64,000 nt of DNA from Limibacillus sp. (GCA_037379885.1 JARRJC010000011.1:1-64000), one strand, 5' to 3'; counted from the first letter of the stretch, positions 50,267-60,272 are shown. A program made the numbers and translations. Notes: a model not told the origin generated them from the sequence alone.

Positions 50267-51763
50267 TCAGCGCCGCCAGGACCCCAGGACGCCGCGCAGG
50301 ATCTCCCGGCCCAGGCGGCTTCCCACCGCGCGCGCCAGGGACTTGGTGAAAGCTTCCCCGACAGACTGCCGGCTGGAACCGCTTTTGCTGCTTTTCGCCG
50401 CTTTCTGCCGCGCCTTCTCGGCGGCGGTCTCGGCCTCCGCCGCCTCGCGCTGGCGGGTCAGCTCTTCGGCGCGGGCGGTCAGGATTTCGTGGGCGGATTC
50501 CCGGTCGACCGGCTGGTCGTAGATGCCGGCCACGGGGCTGCGGCTCATGACCTGCTTGCGCTCCGCCTCGCTGGCCGGGCCGAGGCGCGAGGAGGGGGGC
50601 CGGATCAGGGTCTGTTGAACCATGCCCGGAACGCCCTTCAGGTCCAAAAGCGATGTCAGGGCTTCGCCCACGCCCAACTCCGTGATCACCCGCTCGGTGT
50701 CGAGGTCCGGGTTCGGCCGGAAGGTCTGGGCCGCCGTGCGCACCGCCTTGGCGTCGCGCGGCGTATAAGCGCGCAGCGCGTGCTGGACCCTGTTGCCGAG
50801 CTGGCCCAGCACCTCGTCGGGCAGGTCGAGCGGGTTCTGCGTTACGAAGAACACCCCCACGCCCTTGGAGCGGATCAGGCGGACCACCTGCGCGATCCGG
50901 TCCACCAGCGCCTTGGGCGCATCGTCGAACAGCAGGTGCGCCTCGTCGAAGAAGAACACCAGCTTGGGCTTGTCCGGGTCGCCGACCTCCGGCAGGTCCT
51001 CGAAAAGCTCGGACAGCAGCCAGAGCAGGACCGTGCCATAGACCTTTGGCGATTCGATCAGCGTGTCGGCCGCCAGGATGTTGATGAAGCCGCGCCCCTC
51101 ATAGGTGGTCCGCATGAAGTCCGCCAGCTTCAGCGCGGGCTCCCCGAAGAAGTGATCGGCGCCTTGCGATTCCAGGGCAAGAAGGCGGCGCTGAATGGCG
51201 CCGATCGAGGAGGCCGCGACATTGCCGTACTCACGGCCGATGGTGTCGGCGTTCTCCCCAAGGAAGGTCAGCATCGATCTCAGGTCATTGAGATCGAGCA
51301 GCAAGAGTCCCTGATCGTCGGCCACCTTGAAGGCGACATAGAGGACGCCTTCCTGGGTATCGTTCAACTCAAGCAGGCGCGAGAGAAGCAGCGGGCCCAT
51401 CTCCGAGATGGTGCTGCGCACGGGATGGCCCTTCTCGCCGAAGACGTCCCAGAATACGACCGGGGAGGGGGCGAAGCCGTAGTCCGAAAGCCCGATCTTC
51501 TCCGCCCGCTTGAACAGGAAGTCCTTGGGTTCCCCGGGCTGGCTCATGCCTGACAGGTCGCCTTTCACATCGGCCATGAAGACCGGCACGCCTTGCTGGG
51601 CGAAGCCCTCGGCCAGGATCTGAAGCGTCACCGTCTTGCCGGTGCCGGTCGCCCCGGCGATCAGGCCATGCCGGTTCGCGCGGGAAAGTTCGAGAAACTG
51701 AGGGGAGATGCCGCCGTCGCTTGATGGAGCGGCCCCGACGAAAACCTTGCCATCTTGAACCAT
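50267..51763 (-). CDS. HerA/DUF853-type ATPase
   Basis: A 498-residue P-loop ATPase of the DUF853/HerA-like group. Walker A is [19 protein letters not shown], and Walker B is [60 protein letters not shown] is the family's sensor region. The C-terminus ([22 protein letters not shown]) is a charged, low-complexity coil. I start at ATG 51763; a TTG 30 bases upstream is also in frame. The role is unknown, possibly in DNA translocation or repair. No NurA partner is adjacent. Confidence 0.82.
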   Translation of the reverse strand: MVQDGKVFVGAAPSSDGGISPQFLELSRANRHGLIAGATGTGKTVTLQILAEGFAQQGVPVFMADVKGDLSGMSQPGEPKDFLFKRAEKIGLSDYGFAPSPVVFWDVFGEKGHPVRSTISEMGPLLLSRLLELNDTQEGVLYVAFKVADDQGLLLLDLNDLRSMLTFLGENADTIGREYGNVAASSIGAIQRRLLALESQGADHFFGEPALKLADFMRTTYEGRGFINILAADTLIESPKVYGTVLLWLLSELFEDLPEVGDPDKPKLVFFFDEAHLLFDDAPKALVDRIAQVVRLIRSKGVGVFFVTQNPLDLPDEVLGQLGNRVQHALRAYTPRDAKAVRTAAQTFRPNPDLDTERVITELGVGEALTSLLDLKGVPGMVQQTLIRPPSSRLGPASEAERKQVMSRSPVAGIYDQPVDRESAHEILTARAEELTRQREAAEAETAAEKARQKAAKSSKSGSSRQSVGEAFTKSLARAVGSRLGREILRGVLGSWRR

Positions 51764-51905
51764 GGAATGAAAAAGCCCTGCTTCCGCCGCCAATGGAGTG
51801 TGACTTCACTGATTAACGCAATTCAATAAAGCGCTTTGCAACATGAAACTCCTGCTTCAGGTAGCGCTATCCGAGGACCGGCCAAGCGACCCCGTCGCAT
51901 TTGGC

Positions 51906-51956
51906 TTGACGGTCGAAGGGGATTTCGCGTATTGAACTCTGAATTCAGAATTCAAT
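51906..51956 (+). promoter_or_regulatory. gntR promoter with a 26-bp near-perfect palindrome
   Basis: TTGACG (51906-51911), an 18-bp spacer and TATTGA (51930-51935) form the likely promoter. A palindrome spanning 51931-51956, with arms around the centre TGAATTCA and only one mismatched base pair, covers the -10 box and the start region. It is an obvious operator for the regulator whose gene starts at 51969. Confidence 0.65.
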
Positions 51957-51968
51957 TGAGTGTCCGCC

Positions 51969-52682
51969 ATGTCGATCATTCAAACAGCGCCGGGTCTCAC
52001 AGAGCAGGTCTATCAGGCCATTCTCGATGAAATTTGCGACGGCGTTCTGCCGCCGGGGGCGCATTTGGTGCAGGAGCAACTGGCCGAGCGCTTCGGCGTG
52101 TCCCGGCAGCCGGTTCAGCAGGCGCTGGCGCTGCTGAAGTCGGATGGATTGATCCAGGAGATCGGCAAGCGCGGTCTGCGGGTCGCCGAACTCGACCTGA
52201 CCCTGATGCAGCATCACTACGCCATCCGCGCCGCCCTCGACGGTTTGGCGGCGCGTTCGGCGGCGCTCCGCGCCAAGCAGGACCCGGCGGTGGCGGCGCA
52301 GATCGAAGAGGCCGGGAGCGCCATGATCGAGCGTGGCCTCGGCGCGGTCGAGCGGAAGGACACGCTTGAGCAAATACGCGCCGATGAAGCCTTCCACAAG
52401 CTGATCTACGAAGCGTCCGGCAATCCTTTGCTGACAGGCACCGCTGAAGTGCATTGGCGCTTTCTGCGCCGGGTGATGAGCGATGTGCTTCGCCGCGCCC
52501 AGCCGCCGGTCAGCATCTGGAGCCAGCATGCCGCCATCCTGGCCGCCGTCGTGGCGGGCGACGAGCAGCTCGCGGAAACGCGGGCGTCCGACCATATCGG
52601 CATTGCCGCTTCCGCGCTCGCCGAAGCCTATGGCGCCAGCCCGGACAGCCTCTTGGCCCCGGCAGAGAGTGCGGCCTCCTAG
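51969..52682 (+). CDS. GntR-family regulator, FCD subfamily (acyl-CoA ligase operon)
   Basis: A 237-residue regulator with a winged HTH (IQTAPGLTEQVYQAILDEICDGVLPPGAHLVQEQLAERFGVSRQPVQQALALLKSDGLI) and FCD histidines in ADEAFHKLIYEASGN and the HWRF/HAAI segments. The ATG at 51969 or GTG at 51960 may be the start; I prefer the ATG. It is the first gene of an operon with the acyl-CoA ligase (23 bp downstream), and its promoter carries a strong palindrome, which suggests autoregulation. Confidence 0.87.
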   Translation: MSIIQTAPGLTEQVYQAILDEICDGVLPPGAHLVQEQLAERFGVSRQPVQQALALLKSDGLIQEIGKRGLRVAELDLTLMQHHYAIRAALDGLAARSAALRAKQDPAVAAQIEEAGSAMIERGLGAVERKDTLEQIRADEAFHKLIYEASGNPLLTGTAEVHWRFLRRVMSDVLRRAQPPVSIWSQHAAILAAVVAGDEQLAETRASDHIGIAASALAEAYGASPDSLLAPAESAAS

Positions 52683-52705
52683 GTCCGTTTGATCGAGTAA
52701 CCGAG

Positions 52706-54295
52706 ATGTTGAAAGCACCGCTGACATTGGGCCAGGTCCTGACCGCTCAGGCCCGCTTGCAACCGGATCGGCGCGCCGCGCAGGACTTCACGCGGGCCAT
52801 GACCTACCGCGAATGGAACGAACGCGCCTGCCGGCTGGCCAACGGCCTGCTCGGGCTCGGTCTTTCGAAGGGCGACCGGGTGGCGGTTCTCGCCTACAAC
52901 CGCATCGAGTGGGCCGAGATCTACGCGGCGACGGCCAAAGCCGGGCTGGTCGCGGTGCCGATCAACTTCCGCCTGACGGGTCAGGAAGCGCTGCACATCC
53001 TGGAGGACAGCGGTGCGGCTGCGATCCTGGTCGATCCGCCGCTGTGCGCTGTGCTGGAGGAGGTCCGAACCTCGATCGACCTTCCCGACAGCCGCATCCT
53101 GACCTTCGCTTCGCCGGACGATCCGGCGGCAACAGGGGGCGGCTACGAAGACCTGATCGCCGGGGCCTCGGACCGGGAGCCCACGGTGGAGGTCGGCGCC
53201 GACGATCCCTGGTGCCTCATGTACACCTCCGGCACCACGGGCCGGCCCAAGGGCGCCATCCGCGGCCATCGGGGCATGGCGATGCTGGCGCTGATGACAG
53301 AGGTGGAGCTGTCGCTGCATCGCCGGGACACCGCGCTCCTGGTCATGCCCATGTGCCATGCGAACTCCCTCAACTTCTTCACCTCCTTCGTCTACTGCGG
53401 GGGAGGGGTGGCGATCTATTCCCAGAAGAGTTTCGACCCGGCGCGCTGTCTCCGGGCTTTCGCCGACACGGGCGCAAGCTTCACCTCTCTCGTGCCGACC
53501 CAGTACACGATGCTGCTGGAGGTGCCGGAGGCTGAGCGCGCCGCAAGCGGCTTCGAGCGGGTCGAGAAGCTCATGATCTCCTCCGCGCCGGCGCTGGCCG
53601 ACACCAAGCGGGCGATCATGGAGATGTTTCCCAACTCCGGCCTCTTCGAGCTCTACGGGTCGACCGAGGCGGGCTGGGTGACCATGCTGCACCCCCACGA
53701 GCAGTTCGAGAAACTCGGCTCGGTCGGGCGCGAGGTGGTCGGCTCTCAGCCCATCCGCCTGCTCGACGACGAGGGCCTGGAGGTGCCGGACGGGCAGCCC
53801 GGTGAGCTTTTCTCCTGCAGCCCCTATTGCTTCGACGGCTACTGGAAGAACCCGGAGAAGACGGCGGAGGTGCTGCGGGGCGACTACCTGACCGTGGGCG
53901 ACATCGCGCTGCGGGACGAAGACGGATTCATCCGGCTGATCGACAGAAAGAAGAACCTGATCATCTCCGGCGGAGAGAACATCTACCCCTCCGAAGTGGA
54001 GACCGTCCTTGGCGCGCACCCGGCGGTGCGCGATGTGGCCGTGGTCGGAAGGCCCGACCCGAAATGGGGAGAGAGCGTGCAGGCAGCCGTCGTCCTGCGG
54101 CGCGGCAAGACACTGGATGAGGCCGCCTTGATCGCTTGGGCCAAGGACCGCCTGGCCGGTTACAAACGGCCGCGCGAGATCGTCTTCCTCGCGCCCGAGG
54201 AGATGCCCAGGAACGCGACCGGCAAGATCCTTCACCGCGAACTGCGCGACCTGCTGGCGAAGCGCCGGGCCGCAAACAAAGCAAATCAGGAGTAG
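52706..54295 (+). CDS. Acyl-CoA synthetase (AMP-forming)
   Basis: A 529-residue adenylate-forming enzyme, activating a carboxylic acid to its CoA thioester. The AMP-binding motif is MYTSGTTGRPKGAI, with ELYGSTEAGWVTML and the hinge LIDRKKNLIISGGENIYPSEVE, and the catalytic lysine near the end in PRNATGKILHREL. Family data cannot set the acid. The following ThDP lyase suggests a 2-hydroxy acid. The ribosome-binding site is weak, consistent with translation coupled to the regulator gene upstream. Confidence 0.87.
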   Translation: MLKAPLTLGQVLTAQARLQPDRRAAQDFTRAMTYREWNERACRLANGLLGLGLSKGDRVAVLAYNRIEWAEIYAATAKAGLVAVPINFRLTGQEALHILEDSGAAAILVDPPLCAVLEEVRTSIDLPDSRILTFASPDDPAATGGGYEDLIAGASDREPTVEVGADDPWCLMYTSGTTGRPKGAIRGHRGMAMLALMTEVELSLHRRDTALLVMPMCHANSLNFFTSFVYCGGGVAIYSQKSFDPARCLRAFADTGASFTSLVPTQYTMLLEVPEAERAASGFERVEKLMISSAPALADTKRAIMEMFPNSGLFELYGSTEAGWVTMLHPHEQFEKLGSVGREVVGSQPIRLLDDEGLEVPDGQPGELFSCSPYCFDGYWKNPEKTAEVLRGDYLTVGDIALRDEDGFIRLIDRKKNLIISGGENIYPSEVETVLGAHPAVRDVAVVGRPDPKWGESVQAAVVLRRGKTLDEAALIAWAKDRLAGYKRPREIVFLAPEEMPRNATGKILHRELRDLLAKRRAANKANQE

Positions 54296-54301
54296 AGCGC
54301 C

Positions 54302-56053
54302 ATGAGCGAGTCCCCGAACCAGACACCCAGACAGGACCTGAACGCGGACGCCAAGAGCGTCGCCGCCTGGATCGCCCAGGCTCTGAAGCAGCGCGGTGTC
54401 GACCGGATCTTCGGATTGCAGGGCGGCCACATCCAGCCGATCTGGGATCACCTCGCGCGGCTGGGTATCCGCATCGTCGATGTGCGCGATGAGCGGGCGG
54501 CGGTGCACATGGCTCATGCCCATGCGGAACTGACGGATAGCCTCGGCGTCGCCATGGTCACCGCCGGGCCGGGCGTCACCAACACCGTGACCAGCATGGC
54601 CAACGCCAGCCTGGCGCGCGTTCCCGTTCTGCTGATCGGCGGCTGCACCTCCCGCCCGCAGGCCAACATGGGGCCCTTGCAGGATATTCCGCATGTCGAG
54701 ATCCTGCGCCCGGTCACCCGCTATTCCCGGACCGCGCGCGTCCCCGATCAGGCGCTGCGCGAGCTGGATGAGGCCATCTCGCGGGCCGAGGGCGACGGCT
54801 TCGAGCCGGGGCCGTCCTATATCGAGTTTCCGACCGATGTGCTGCGCCAGCATCTGCCCGACCAGCTGGTCCTGACGGACTGGCTGCGCGCGAAGCCGCG
54901 TCGCCGCCCGATACCCGATCCGCAATCGGTCGCCGAGGCCGTGGAGGCGCTGCGCAAGGCGCGCCGTCCCTTGGTGGTCAGCGGGCGCGGCGCCCGCGGG
55001 GCCGGGGAGGCGCTGACCCGCTTTCTGGAGGCGGCCGACGCGCTCTATCTCGATACGCAGGAGAGCCGGGGCCTGATCGCGTCCGATCATCCGGCTTTCG
55101 TCGGGTCGGTCCGGGCCGCGGCCATGAGCCAGGCCGACCTTGTCATCACCCTGGGCCGCAAGCTCGACTACCAGCTGGGCTACGGCTCGCCGGCGGTCTT
55201 CCCGGACGCCCGCTTCCTGCGCATCTCAGACAATCCGGGGGAGCTGATCGACAACCGGCGCGGCGAGCCTGAAATCCTGGCGAGCGTCGATCTGGCGCTG
55301 GAGGCCTTGACGGCGGCCCTTGGCACGAATGCCGGAGAGCGCGATCAGGGCTGGCTGGACGGCCTGCGCGGCAAGCACCGCGAACGTCTCGCCAAGGCCG
55401 AAGCGGCGAAAAGCCCAAGCTATGGAGAGGACGGGAAGATCCATCCCATGGCGATCTTCGATGCGATCAAGGCCGTCGCCGCGCCGGACTACCTGGCCGT
55501 GGCCGATGGCGGCGATCTGCTCAGCTTCGCGCGGATCGGGCTGCAGGCGCGCACCTACATGGATGCCGGCGCCTTCGGGTGCCTGGGCGTGGGCGTGCCC
55601 TTCGCCGCGGCCGCCGCGCTCGCCTGTCCCGGCCGTCAGGTGATTTCGGTCAACGGCGACGGCGCCTATGGCATCAACGCCATGGAGATCGACACGGCCG
55701 TGCGGCACGGCGCGAAGGCGGTCTTCATCGTCTCCAACAACGCCGCCTGGAACATCGAGCGCTTCGATCAAGAGTTCAACTACGGCGGCCGCGTGGTCGG
55801 CACGACGCTCAGTCACTGCGACTACGCCGCCATGGCGCGCGCCCTCGGCGCGCACGGCGAGCAGGTGACGAAGGCCGAGGACCTGGAGGCGGCGATCGCA
55901 CGGGCGCTGGAGAACGCGCCCGCCGTCGTCGACGTGATCACCACGCAGCAGGCCGTGTCTTCCGATGCGCAGAAGGGCCTTGGCTTCGTGCCCGACTATC
56001 AACCCCTCACCGCCTGGGACGAGGCGGAACAGAAACGGCGCGCCTCCGCATAA
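54302..56053 (+). CDS. ThDP-dependent enzyme, acetolactate synthase-like (2-hydroxyacyl-CoA lyase candidate)
   Basis: A 583-residue ThDP enzyme. The activating glutamate is in [22 protein letters not shown]. The ThDP/Mg motif is [35 protein letters not shown]. The middle domain shows a nucleotide-binding-like stretch ([33 protein letters not shown]). The usual acetolactate synthase NNxxxGM is NNAAWNIE here, closer to what I recall of actinobacterial 2-hydroxyacyl-CoA lyases. Together with the acyl-CoA ligase before it, cleavage of a 2-hydroxyacyl-CoA to formyl-CoA and an aldehyde or ketone is plausible. Glyoxylate carboligase-like or oxalyl-CoA decarboxylase-like activity is the alternative. 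Confidence 0.82.
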   Translation: MSESPNQTPRQDLNADAKSVAAWIAQALKQRGVDRIFGLQGGHIQPIWDHLARLGIRIVDVRDERAAVHMAHAHAELTDSLGVAMVTAGPGVTNTVTSMANASLARVPVLLIGGCTSRPQANMGPLQDIPHVEILRPVTRYSRTARVPDQALRELDEAISRAEGDGFEPGPSYIEFPTDVLRQHLPDQLVLTDWLRAKPRRRPIPDPQSVAEAVEALRKARRPLVVSGRGARGAGEALTRFLEAADALYLDTQESRGLIASDHPAFVGSVRAAAMSQADLVITLGRKLDYQLGYGSPAVFPDARFLRISDNPGELIDNRRGEPEILASVDLALEALTAALGTNAGERDQGWLDGLRGKHRERLAKAEAAKSPSYGEDGKIHPMAIFDAIKAVAAPDYLAVADGGDLLSFARIGLQARTYMDAGAFGCLGVGVPFAAAAALACPGRQVISVNGDGAYGINAMEIDTAVRHGAKAVFIVSNNAAWNIERFDQEFNYGGRVVGTTLSHCDYAAMARALGAHGEQVTKAEDLEAAIARALENAPAVVDVITTQQAVSSDAQKGLGFVPDYQPLTAWDEAEQKRRASA

Positions 56054-56106
56054 GGCGTACACGCCCCATCGCAACCACCATCCCCTAGTAGGAGAACCCC
56101 AAAATC

Positions 56107-56919
56107 ATGGTCGATCTCGGCAACCGCGTTTCCATCTATCAGCCGGAGCAGGAAGGTCTGAAGTTCCCGGAGGAGCCTCATTTCAACTCGAACGAGGAGC
56201 TGCGCCTCTATCGCAAGAAGCGCCTCGTCGCCGCCTGTCACTTTTTCGCCCAGCAGAAGCTGGACTACGGCTTCGCCGGACATCTGACGATCCGCGATCC
56301 GGAGCATCCCGAGCTCTACTGGACCAACCCCATGGCGGTTCACTTCGATCAGGTGAAGCTGTCGAACCTGATCCTGGTGGACCATGCGGGCAAGGTCGTC
56401 GAAGGCGACTATGCGGTGAACCGCGCTGGCTTCGTGCTGCACGCCGCCGTGCATGAGGAGCATCCCGACATCCTGGCGATGTGCCATGCGCACACGGTCT
56501 ACGGCACGGCCTTCGCCGCGCTGGGCAAGCCGCTAGCCCCGATCACCCAGGACGCCTGCGCCTTCTTTGAGGACCACACGGTGATCAAGGAAGATGCTGG
56601 CGCGGTGGCGGTGGAGGACGACGCCGGGCCGCGTGTCGCGCGCGCCTTCAAGGGCGTCAAGGCGGCGATCCACCAGAACCACGGCCTCTTCACCGCAAGC
56701 CGCCACTCCATCGATTCAGCCGCCTTCTGGTTCGCCGCGCTGGAGCGTTGCTGCCAGCAGCAGCTGATGGTGGAGGCCGCCGGCGGCGCGCCGATCCAGG
56801 TGCCCGACGAAGCCGCCCGTTACAGCCGTGAGCATGTCGGCAGCGAATACATCGGCTGGCTCCACTTCCAGCCGGTCTACGAGCAACTGGCCGCCACAAC
56901 GCCGGAGATGTTCCAGTAA
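56107..56919 (+). CDS. Class II aldolase/adducin family protein
   Basis: A 270-residue zinc protein of the class II aldolase/adducin fold. The metal ligands are visible in MCHAHTVYG and HQNHGLFTA. EEHPDILAMCHAHTVYGTAFAALGKPLAPITQDACAFF is the usual core. Members retro-aldol cleave sugar phosphates or act as decarboxylases and epimerases. It is the last gene of the ligase/lyase operon and may handle a hydroxyacid or hydroxyketone from that pathway. The N-terminus here is longer than in fuculose aldolase. Confidence 0.85.
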   Translation: MVDLGNRVSIYQPEQEGLKFPEEPHFNSNEELRLYRKKRLVAACHFFAQQKLDYGFAGHLTIRDPEHPELYWTNPMAVHFDQVKLSNLILVDHAGKVVEGDYAVNRAGFVLHAAVHEEHPDILAMCHAHTVYGTAFAALGKPLAPITQDACAFFEDHTVIKEDAGAVAVEDDAGPRVARAFKGVKAAIHQNHGLFTASRHSIDSAAFWFAALERCCQQQLMVEAAGGAPIQVPDEAARYSREHVGSEYIGWLHFQPVYEQLAATTPEMFQ

Positions 56920-57017
56920 GAAGGGCGCCCGCTAGACATTTCGGGTGAGAGCACCAAGCTCTTTCTGGTGAGAGAATTGCCGCGGCTGGCGCGGCTCAAA
57001 CGATCGGGAGAGCGAGC

Positions 57018-57386
57018 ATGAAGTCGAAAATACTAGCTGTGTTCTTGGCCCTGGGCCTTGCCGTGCAGAGCGGGCTTACCCTCGCGCATCACGGCTGGTC
57101 CTGGACCAGCGGCGGCAACATCGACCTGACAGGCGTCATCACGGAAGCAAAGCTTGGCAACCCGCATGGCGTCTTGAAGGTCGCTGTCGAAGGGGAGCTA
57201 TGGACCGTCGAGGTCGGCCAACCCTGGCGCAATGAGCGGGCCGGGCTGAAGGATGGGGACCTGAGCGAGGGCGTCGAGATTCGGATCATCGGAGAGCCCT
57301 CGGCGAGGGCGGAAGACAAGCTCCTGAAAGCCGAGCGGATCTTCCTCGGGGATCGGGAGTATCCGCTTTACCCGGACCGCAGCTAG
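57018..57386 (+). CDS. DUF6152 family exported protein
   Basis: A 122-residue protein with a signal peptide (KILAVFLALGLAVQSGLTLA) and the opening HHGWSWTSGGNIDLTGVITEAKLGNPHGVLKV, which is the DUF6152 pattern. Two adjacent histidines at the mature N-terminus may bind metal. Its function is unknown. The next gene starts 2 bases after its stop, and both belong to the same operon. Confidence 0.75.
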   Translation: MKSKILAVFLALGLAVQSGLTLAHHGWSWTSGGNIDLTGVITEAKLGNPHGVLKVAVEGELWTVEVGQPWRNERAGLKDGDLSEGVEIRIIGEPSARAEDKLLKAERIFLGDREYPLYPDRS

Positions 57387-57388
57387 CA

Positions 57389-57862
57389 ATGCTGGAGGCG
57401 CTTCTCGCCGACCTCGAGGCGAGTAGCCTCGCGTCCTACTTCCGGCTCTCGCGCTGGGGCTATGCAGCGCTCAGCACCCTGCACGTACTGGGCATAGCAG
57501 CGCTGGTGGGTTCGGTCGTTCCCTGGAGCCTGAAGCTTTTGGGCGCCTGGCCGGGGCTGCCTCAAGCGGTGCTGGCGCGGGTCTTGGTTCCCACGGCCGC
57601 GCTCGGGCTCTTGTTGGCCGCCGCCGCGGGGCTGGCGCTCTTTTCCGTCAAGGCCACGGACTACGCCGAGGTGGGGGTCCTTCAGGCGAAGCTGCTACTC
57701 ATTGCTCTGGGGGCCGCCTCGGCGCTCTATGCCCATTGGCGCTACGGCCTCACGCTGGAAACCGCGCCGCGCCCGCGGCTTCGGTTGCACGCCCTGATAG
57801 CCCTGGGCTGCTGGCTGGGCGCTCTTACCTGCGGTCGCTTGATCGCTTTTTCGGAGTTGTAG
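57389..57862 (+). CDS. DUF6644-like membrane protein
   Basis: A 157-residue protein with four membrane helices (YAALSTLHVLGIAALVGSVVPWSLKLL; AALGLLLAAAAGLALFSV; VLQAKLLLIALGAASALYAHWRYGL; LRLHALIALGCWLGALTCGRLIAF). It matches the small four-helix family that commonly accompanies DUF6152 proteins. Histidines in the first helix and at the third could bind heme or metal. Its function is unknown. Confidence 0.72.
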   Translation: MLEALLADLEASSLASYFRLSRWGYAALSTLHVLGIAALVGSVVPWSLKLLGAWPGLPQAVLARVLVPTAALGLLLAAAAGLALFSVKATDYAEVGVLQAKLLLIALGAASALYAHWRYGLTLETAPRPRLRLHALIALGCWLGALTCGRLIAFSEL

Positions 57863-57949
57863 CGGTTCGGTTCCTGGCAGCCTGTTGCAAGGTGAGGGGC
57901 TTCCAGCAAGCGCGAACTGTCCACTTCATTTTCTGGCAAAGGAGAGCCC

Positions 57950-58786
57950 ATGGCCCCGGAGAAAGGTCGACGAAAGGAAGGGAACACCAAACTTTCGGAC
58001 GATGAGGCAAAGGAGGTAGGTAACAAGCTACGTCCCACCTCGCCCATGGTGTACGAGATCGTGCGCGCCGAGGGTGAGGAGGAGCTGCGCCGGCCCTTGC
58101 TTTCGCTCTGGTGGTCCGGCCTTGCCGCGGGCATCGCCATCTCGATGTCCGTGGTCGCCGAAGGCTTGCTGCGACAGCACCTGCCGGAGACGCCCTGGCG
58201 GCCTCTTGTTGAGAACTTCGGATACTGCGTCGGGTTCGTGATCGTCATCCTGGCCCGCTTCCAGTTGTTCACCGAGAACACCATCACGGCCGTCTTGCCT
58301 CTCATCGCGAAGAAGACCCCGGAGAGCTTGATACGCACGGCGCGCCTTTGGGGGATTGTGCTCGCCGCCAACATCGTGGGCACTCTTCTGTTCGCTCTGG
58401 CCGCTGTGTTCAGTGGAATTTTCACCGACGCCCAGCTCGCTGAGTTCATGAGCCTGGCCCGCCATTTCATGGACCGCTCGGCAACCGAGATGTTGCTGCA
58501 AGGCGTGCCTGCCGGCTTTCTGATCGCGACGGCCGTTTGGATGATGCCGAGTGCCGAGGGCTCGGAATTCTGGGTTATCGTGATGGTGACCTATCTGATC
58601 GCTCTTGGGGATATGGCTCACGTCGTCGCCGGTTCCTCAGAAGCGCTTCTGCTGTTGGTCAGCTCAGAGATCGGCGCCGGCGACTACCTCTTCACGTTCT
58701 TCGTTCCAGCACTGCTGGGCAACGTGATCGGCGGCACCGCGCTTTTCACCCTGCTGGCCTACGGGCAGGTGAAGGAAGAACTGTGA
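57950..58786 (+). CDS. Formate/nitrite transporter family channel
   Basis: A 278-residue FNT-family protein. It has about six helices, with the family's FLIATAVWMMPSAEGSEFWVIVMVTYLIALGDMAHVVAGSSEALLLL segment, and a long acidic, hydrophilic N-terminus (about 45 residues). FNT channels move formate, nitrite, lactate or hydrosulfide. This version is of the divergent YfdC-like kind, so the anion is unknown. AAAGGAGA precedes the ATG. Confidence 0.82.
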   Translation: MAPEKGRRKEGNTKLSDDEAKEVGNKLRPTSPMVYEIVRAEGEEELRRPLLSLWWSGLAAGIAISMSVVAEGLLRQHLPETPWRPLVENFGYCVGFVIVILARFQLFTENTITAVLPLIAKKTPESLIRTARLWGIVLAANIVGTLLFALAAVFSGIFTDAQLAEFMSLARHFMDRSATEMLLQGVPAGFLIATAVWMMPSAEGSEFWVIVMVTYLIALGDMAHVVAGSSEALLLLVSSEIGAGDYLFTFFVPALLGNVIGGTALFTLLAYGQVKEEL

Positions 58787-58820
58787 TCGGCCCGACAGCG
58801 GCAGATCCCCTTGCGTGTTT

Positions 58821-59840
58821 TCACACCAGCGCGTCGATTGCGTTGAGGAGCACCTCCGCAGCCGCCTCGTCCACTTCGAGGTGGGTCACTATGCGAATGC
58901 GGCGCTTGCCCACGACCGTGACTGAAAGTTGCTTTTCCCGAAGGCGCCGGGCCGCCGTCGGGGCATCGGGTGCGGCATCCGAAAGGTCGGCGATCACGAT
59001 GTTGGTTTCGACCGGCAGAACCCGCTTGATCGCTGGCGAGCGCTCCAAGCGCTGACCGATTTTGGCGGCGAGGGCGTGGTCTTCGGCCAGCCGCTCCACA
59101 TGGTGATCCAATGCCCAGAGACACATGGCGGTCAAGACGCCGGTCTGGCGCATCGCGCCTCCCCAGCGGCGTTTAAGCAGCCAAGCCTCTTCTATGAAGC
59201 TCTTCGAGCCCGCCAGGACCGCGCCCACCGGACAGGCCAAGCCCTTGGTGAAGGCGATCCAGGCGCTATCGAATCCTCGGGCGTAGTCGCCTGCTGCGAT
59301 CCCGGTGGCCACCTGGGCGTTGAGAAGCCGGGCTCCGTCCAGATGGGTGGCGAGCCCGGCCGCCTTGGCGGTGTCGGCAACGGCGCGCAGTTGTTCGAGA
59401 GGCCAAACGGCGCCGCCTGCGAGGTTGGACGTTTGCTCGGCCACGAGCAGACGGCTGCGCGGTGCGTGGGCTGAGCGCGGCCTGATCGCCTCTTCTACTT
59501 GCTCAGGGCTCAGCATGCCCCGCTCCCCGTCGATGGGATAAAGCATCGTTCCCGAGAGGGCCGCCGGACCGCCGCTCTCCGCGAAGATGATGTGGCTCTC
59601 GCGCGTGCAGATGATCTCGTCGCCGGGGCGGCAATGAACCGCTATGGCGATCTCGTTGCACATGGTTCCGGAGGGCAGGAAGACAGCGGCTTCCATGCCC
59701 AGCATCGCAGCAACGCGCTCACAGAGCTCGTTGGTCGAGGGATCTTCATCATGACGCTCGTCGCCCAACTCGACGGATAAGGCGGCTTCGCGCATCGCCT
59801 TGGGCGGCCTGGTCTGGGTATCCGAATAGAAATGATGCAT
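58821..59840 (-). CDS. Threonine aldolase-family protein (copy 2)
   Basis: A 339-residue beta-eliminating lyase-type PLP enzyme, paralogous to the gene at 7802-8875. PLP lysine K199 is in WIAFTKGLACPVGA, and the stacking histidine is H83 in CTRESHIIFAES. The opening block SDTQTRPPKAMREAA matches the DLRSDTVT element of copy 1, but the two are clearly diverged. It may act on a different 3-hydroxy amino acid (for example phenylserine or allo-threonine). It is convergent with the FNT gene. Confidence 0.82.
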   Translation of the reverse strand: MHHFYSDTQTRPPKAMREAALSVELGDERHDEDPSTNELCERVAAMLGMEAAVFLPSGTMCNEIAIAVHCRPGDEIICTRESHIIFAESGGPAALSGTMLYPIDGERGMLSPEQVEEAIRPRSAHAPRSRLLVAEQTSNLAGGAVWPLEQLRAVADTAKAAGLATHLDGARLLNAQVATGIAAGDYARGFDSAWIAFTKGLACPVGAVLAGSKSFIEEAWLLKRRWGGAMRQTGVLTAMCLWALDHHVERLAEDHALAAKIGQRLERSPAIKRVLPVETNIVIADLSDAAPDAPTAARRLREKQLSVTVVGKRRIRIVTHLEVDEAAAEVLLNAIDALV

Positions 59841-59876
59841 CTGCTCCCCTTGGATCCGCTATCCGTCGTGGGACCC

Positions 59877-60272
59877 TTAAGGCCGCGCCATCAGACGCTG
59901 TAGGCCCGGTCGAAACTTCAAGAAAAGGTCATAGGCCGGGTTGAGCAACCAGGAGAGCGGCGGAAGAAGCAGAAGCCGTCCAAAAGGCCGAAAACCGGGC
60001 AACAAGCTCCAGAGATGGGCGAAGGCGCGCCCGCCCCTGATGATCCGGCCCTCTTCGTCACGAAGGTGGAACCGGGCCAGGGCCGCTTCCGTGCAAAGCC
60101 CGGGCGCCACCTCCTCGTTCTTGTCTGCCTCGCTCACGTCGATCCATGCGATCTGGTCGCCGCCGCGCCGGCTCCTGTAGAAGCCGATCTCACGGCGGCA
60201 AAGAGGGCATCCCCCGTCAAAGAAGACCGTGGCTTTCGGGTGGGCCGCCTGCTGTTGATGTCGATCCTGCAT
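59877..60272 (-). CDS. DCC family thiol-disulfide protein (DUF393)
   Basis: A 131-residue protein with the DCC thioredoxin-like motif FFDGGCPLC (C22, C25) at the N-terminus and the family's C-terminal hydrophobic part (LLLLPPLSWLLNPAYDLFLKFRPGLQRL). The start is taken at the ATG at 60272, because upstream sequence in the same frame lacks family similarity. The family's redox role is not defined. It lies 36 bp upstream of the threonine aldolase gene on the same strand. Confidence 0.75.
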   Translation of the reverse strand: MQDRHQQQAAHPKATVFFDGGCPLCRREIGFYRSRRGGDQIAWIDVSEADKNEEVAPGLCTEAALARFHLRDEEGRIIRGGRAFAHLWSLLPGFRPFGRLLLLPPLSWLLNPAYDLFLKFRPGLQRLMARP

